NCBI GenBank assembly: GCA_002353215.1
Contig: DEJD01000024.1
Coordinates: forward strand, 6,171-15,344
Direction: 5' to 3'
DNA length: 9,174 nucleotides
Source: Prevotellaceae bacterium UBA2757
GTDB lineage: Bacteria > Bacteroidota > Bacteroidia > Bacteroidales > Bacteroidaceae
The position numbers were made by a program, and so were the translations under genes. This document shows positions 7,549 through 9,174 of the stretch, one piece after another (the first letter of the stretch is position 1; each line of letters starts with the position of its first letter). Under the pieces are notes generated by a model. The model ran no database searches and had not been told where the DNA came from. It worked only from the letters and a program-made list of their open reading frames with translations.

Positions 7549-8224
7549 GTTCGCGCATACCCTCCGATGCCCCTTTCTTTATGTGCGTTATACCAAGCGA
7601 GCGGTCGTAACGCACATCTGCAGGATCTATGAGGTATATCTTACAACCGCTGCTCACATATCCCAACAACCCCGCTGCAGGATAGACATTCAATGAAGTG
7701 CCGATAACCACAACAATATCGGCCTTCATCACCTCTGCAATAGCAGGTTCTATCATGGGTACACTTTCGCCAAACCACACGATGAATGGGCGCAACTGGG
7801 AACCGTCGGCCGCCTTCTGTCCCATCTTTATGTCGGGATTATCCTCCGGAAGCGTTACAATACAACGAGGATCATTCGGATTGTTCGTTGAGGTAGCTTT
7901 CATCAGTTCCCCATGCAGATGAATAACTTTCGTGCTACCGGCCTTCTCATGCAAGTTGTCCACATTCTGAGTAATCACCGTCACATCGTAATCCTTTTCC
8001 ATACTTGCCACTAGACGATGCCCCTCACATGGTTTTACCTCAAGAAGCTGACGACGGCGTTCATTGTAAAAATTGATTACTAACTCGGGGTCTGCCATAT
8101 ACCCCTCAATACTCGCTACTTGCTGTACGGGATACTGTTCCCACAGACCACCACTATCACGGAAAGTGCTGATGCCGCTCTCTGCTGACATTCCTGCACC
8201 TGTCAAGAAAACAAGTCGTTTCAT
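7514..8224 (-). CDS. Sir2-family NAD-dependent deacylase (CobB/SIRT5-like, lacks the zinc cysteines)
   Basis: The 236-aa sirtuin removes acyl groups from lysine while consuming NAD+. NAD-binding motifs are FLTGAGMSAESGISTFR (6-22), TQNVDN (85-90) and IGTSLNVYPAAG (174-185); His104 in HLHGE is the catalytic base. FYNERRRQL (52-60) supplies the Tyr53/Arg56 pair that in class III sirtuins (CobB, SIRT5) recognises acidic acyl groups, suggesting desuccinylase or demalonylase activity. Between HLHGE and LRPFIVWFGE the usual four zinc-binding cysteines are missing; only Cys121 is present. I recall similar zinc-less versions in Bacteroidota, so this is probably a lineage trait rather than decay. I chose ATG 8224 over an in-frame TTG at 8251, because the TTG lies inside or upstream of the predicted start of transcription and MKRLVFLTGAG is the usual sirtuin N-terminus. 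The 3' end overlaps murF-alr antisense. Confidence 0.95.
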   Translation of the reverse strand: MKRLVFLTGAGMSAESGISTFRDSGGLWEQYPVQQVASIEGYMADPELVINFYNERRRQLLEVKPCEGHRLVASMEKDYDVTVITQNVDNLHEKAGSTKVIHLHGELMKATSTNNPNDPRCIVTLPEDNPDIKMGQKAADGSQLRPFIVWFGESVPMIEPAIAEVMKADIVVVIGTSLNVYPAAGLLGYVSSGCKIYLIDPADVRYDRSLGITHIKKGASEGMRELIAEHIPVAHE

Positions 8225-8248
8225 AGTATTACAATTTAATATCCAAAA

Positions 8249-8256
8249 CAAAGGTA
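8249..8256 (-). promoter_or_regulatory. Predicted -7 box for the sirtuin gene
   Basis: The minus strand reads TACCTTTG, an exact match to the Bacteroidota -7 consensus TAnnTTTG. It gives an estimated start near 8243-8246 and a leader of about 20 nt before ATG 8224. No -33 TTTG is visible at normal spacing; that position falls within the opposing -7 box. Confidence 0.6.
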
Positions 8257-8274
8257 CGAAAAAATATTTTTCAT

Positions 8275-8282
8275 TACCTTTG
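8275..8282 (+). promoter_or_regulatory. Predicted -7 box for the second C10 peptidase gene
   Basis: TACCTTTG is an exact match to TAnnTTTG and ends only 5 nt before the ATG at 8288. Transcription would start at or just before the start codon, implying a leaderless or nearly leaderless mRNA. No -33 TTTG is present at normal spacing. Confidence 0.55.
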
Positions 8283-8287
8283 CCGCG

Positions 8288-9174
8288 ATGAAAAAATTTA
8301 TCTTCATATTATTCTGCTTGTCAGCACAAGTATTATCCGCTCAGCATCTGATGCCGGAGCACCCGTTGCTGAAACGCAAGAATACCATAGTGCCAGCAGA
8401 GAAAACACAACAGCAGACACAACTGCACTTCAGCCGCACACCACTGAAGACAGCGGACAAGCAGGAGGAAAACCTACCCCTACGTATCGATCCCCTCGTG
8501 GCACCAATCAACCGTTGGCACCAATACAGTGCACCATACTGGAACCACACTCCCCTAATTGAAGGAGAACACTGTCCTGCAGGTTGCGTTGCTCTGTCGC
8601 AGGCACAAGTGATGCACTATTGGAAACACCCAGCCCAAGGCGAAGGAGAACACTCCTATGAAGATAGCACTGGTTGCAAACAGATTTTGTATGCTAACTT
8701 CGAAAACAGTCATTACGAATGGAATAAGATGTTGTATGAATATCCCGAAGGAGAATACACGGATGAAGACGCAGAACGAATCAGTCATCTTCTGAGCGAC
8801 TGCGGTATAAGCGTAAATATGCGATACCAAAGTAATGCCAGTGGTGCAAGAACCGTTATGCAACCCATTGCACTCGTGAATTACTTCAAATACAGCAAGG
8901 CTGCACAGATCCATTTCCGCGATTTCTATACTAAAAAAGAAATAACCACCATGCTGAAACGCGAACTTGCTGCAAAACGCCCGGTACTCATTTCTGCATA
9001 TAACCAAAACGGAGGTCATTCTTTCGTCCTCGACGGATATGACGAATACGACAGATTCCACATCATGCTTGGGAATCCCTTCGGAAAAGAAGACGGATGG
9101 ACAACTTTGGAATGTATGAATGGCGACTATGATGAATATAATCACGTGCAGAGTCCTGAGTTAGGCATGAACGT
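8288..9174 (+). CDS. Divergent C10-family (streptopain-like) peptidase homologue, 3' part missing
   Basis: The frame opens at ATG 8288 and continues to the window edge (295 complete codons). Residues 1-18 are a signal peptide (MKKFIFILFC..., likely cleavage after LSA). About 50 polar residues (19-68, with a QQQTQ stretch) follow, shorter than the SpeB-type propeptide. The catalytic region has APINRWHQYSAPYWN, the nucleophile motif PAGCVALSQAQVMHYW (Cys100), DCGISVNMRY (171-180) and the histidine motif GGHSFVLDGYD (His244). The NWGWGG segment expected about 15 residues after the His is replaced by MLGNPFG (260-266), although DGWTTL (269-274) still aligns with what follows it. In SpeB a Trp of that segment stands in for papain's third catalytic residue, so activity may be altered or lost. 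ATG 8288 is kept because the next in-frame ATG (codon 22) would delete the signal peptide. It is transcribed divergently from the sirtuin gene. Confidence 0.87.
   Translation, partial: MKKFIFILFCLSAQVLSAQHLMPEHPLLKRKNTIVPAEKTQQQTQLHFSRTPLKTADKQEENLPLRIDPLVAPINRWHQYSAPYWNHTPLIEGEHCPAGCVALSQAQVMHYWKHPAQGEGEHSYEDSTGCKQILYANFENSHYEWNKMLYEYPEGEYTDEDAERISHLLSDCGISVNMRYQSNASGARTVMQPIALVNYFKYSKAAQIHFRDFYTKKEITTMLKRELAAKRPVLISAYNQNGGHSFVLDGYDEYDRFHIMLGNPFGKEDGWTTLECMNGDYDEYNHVQSPELGMN

Larger units (their letters stand above)
8249..8282. repeat. 34-bp imperfect palindrome forming a divergent promoter
   Basis: CAAAGGTA (8249-8256) and TACCTTTG (8275-8282) are exact inverted copies. The centre, AAAAATATTTTT (8260-8271), is itself a perfect palindrome about the same axis (between 8265 and 8266). 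Only three positions per arm (8257-8259 against 8272-8274) break the symmetry, so 28 of 34 bases pair. The outer arms are the two back-to-back -7 boxes of the sirtuin and C10 peptidase genes. Confidence 0.8.

Noticed and set aside
8222..8251. Longer sirtuin frame starting at TTG 8251 (nine extra residues, MFWILNCNT)
   Set aside because: The TTG overlaps the predicted -7 box and would lie upstream of the start of transcription. ATG 8224 gives the standard MKRLVFLTGAG start of the family.
8555..9145. 196-codon minus-strand open frame opposite the second C10 gene
   Set aside because: It is antisense to a frame with clear C10 motifs and a signal peptide. Its translation resembles no family I recognise.

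Overview
The window looks like ordinary chromosome from a Bacteroidota member, most likely Bacteroidales and plausibly Prevotella-like. Four things point there: a fused MurF-alanine racemase, TAnnTTTG-type -7 promoter boxes with no Shine-Dalgarno sequences, two C10 (streptopain-like) cysteine peptidase genes, and a lipoprotein with NFPD-type cap plus Cys-ladder leucine-rich repeats. The genus is inferred from protein style only. I see no mobile element, CRISPR array, tRNA or rRNA.

Layout: (1) 1-518, minus: the 5' part of a secreted C10 peptidase gene that runs off the left edge. (2) 515-1810, minus: tyrS, whose stop codon overlaps the start of the peptidase gene (ATGA), so the two form one transcription unit from a promoter at about 1851-1882. 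(3) 1851-1998: that promoter, preceded by a hairpin terminator (1911-1934) that closes the next gene upstream. (4) 1999-2805, minus: a lipoprotein with seven full 21-residue Cys-ladder LRRs plus a partial one. (5) 2806-2992: a divergent control region. (6) 2993-7548, plus: a tight operon of serB, a GSCFA-family gene and murF-alr, with a 1-nt overlap and then a 6-nt gap. (7) 7514-8224, minus: a Sir2-family deacylase gene that converges on murF-alr and overlaps it by 35 bp. (8) 8225-8287: a compact divergent promoter built as a 34-bp imperfect palindrome. (9) 8288-9174, plus: a second, divergent C10-like peptidase gene that runs off the right edge.

Functional picture: the plus-strand operon joins serine synthesis (SerB) with cytoplasmic peptidoglycan precursor synthesis. 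The racemase half supplies D-Ala, and the MurF half adds D-Ala-D-Ala to the UDP-MurNAc-tripeptide. The GSCFA protein between them has SGNH-hydrolase-like signature residues but no established role. The flanks hold export-directed proteins: two secreted peptidases of one family, one translationally coupled to a tRNA synthetase gene, and a probable cell-envelope LRR lipoprotein.

No obviously new multi-gene system is evident. The points most worth a second look are the palindromic divergent promoter, the second C10 protein's loss of the family's NWGWGG segment, the tyrS-peptidase coupling, and the GSCFA gene inside a cell-wall operon.
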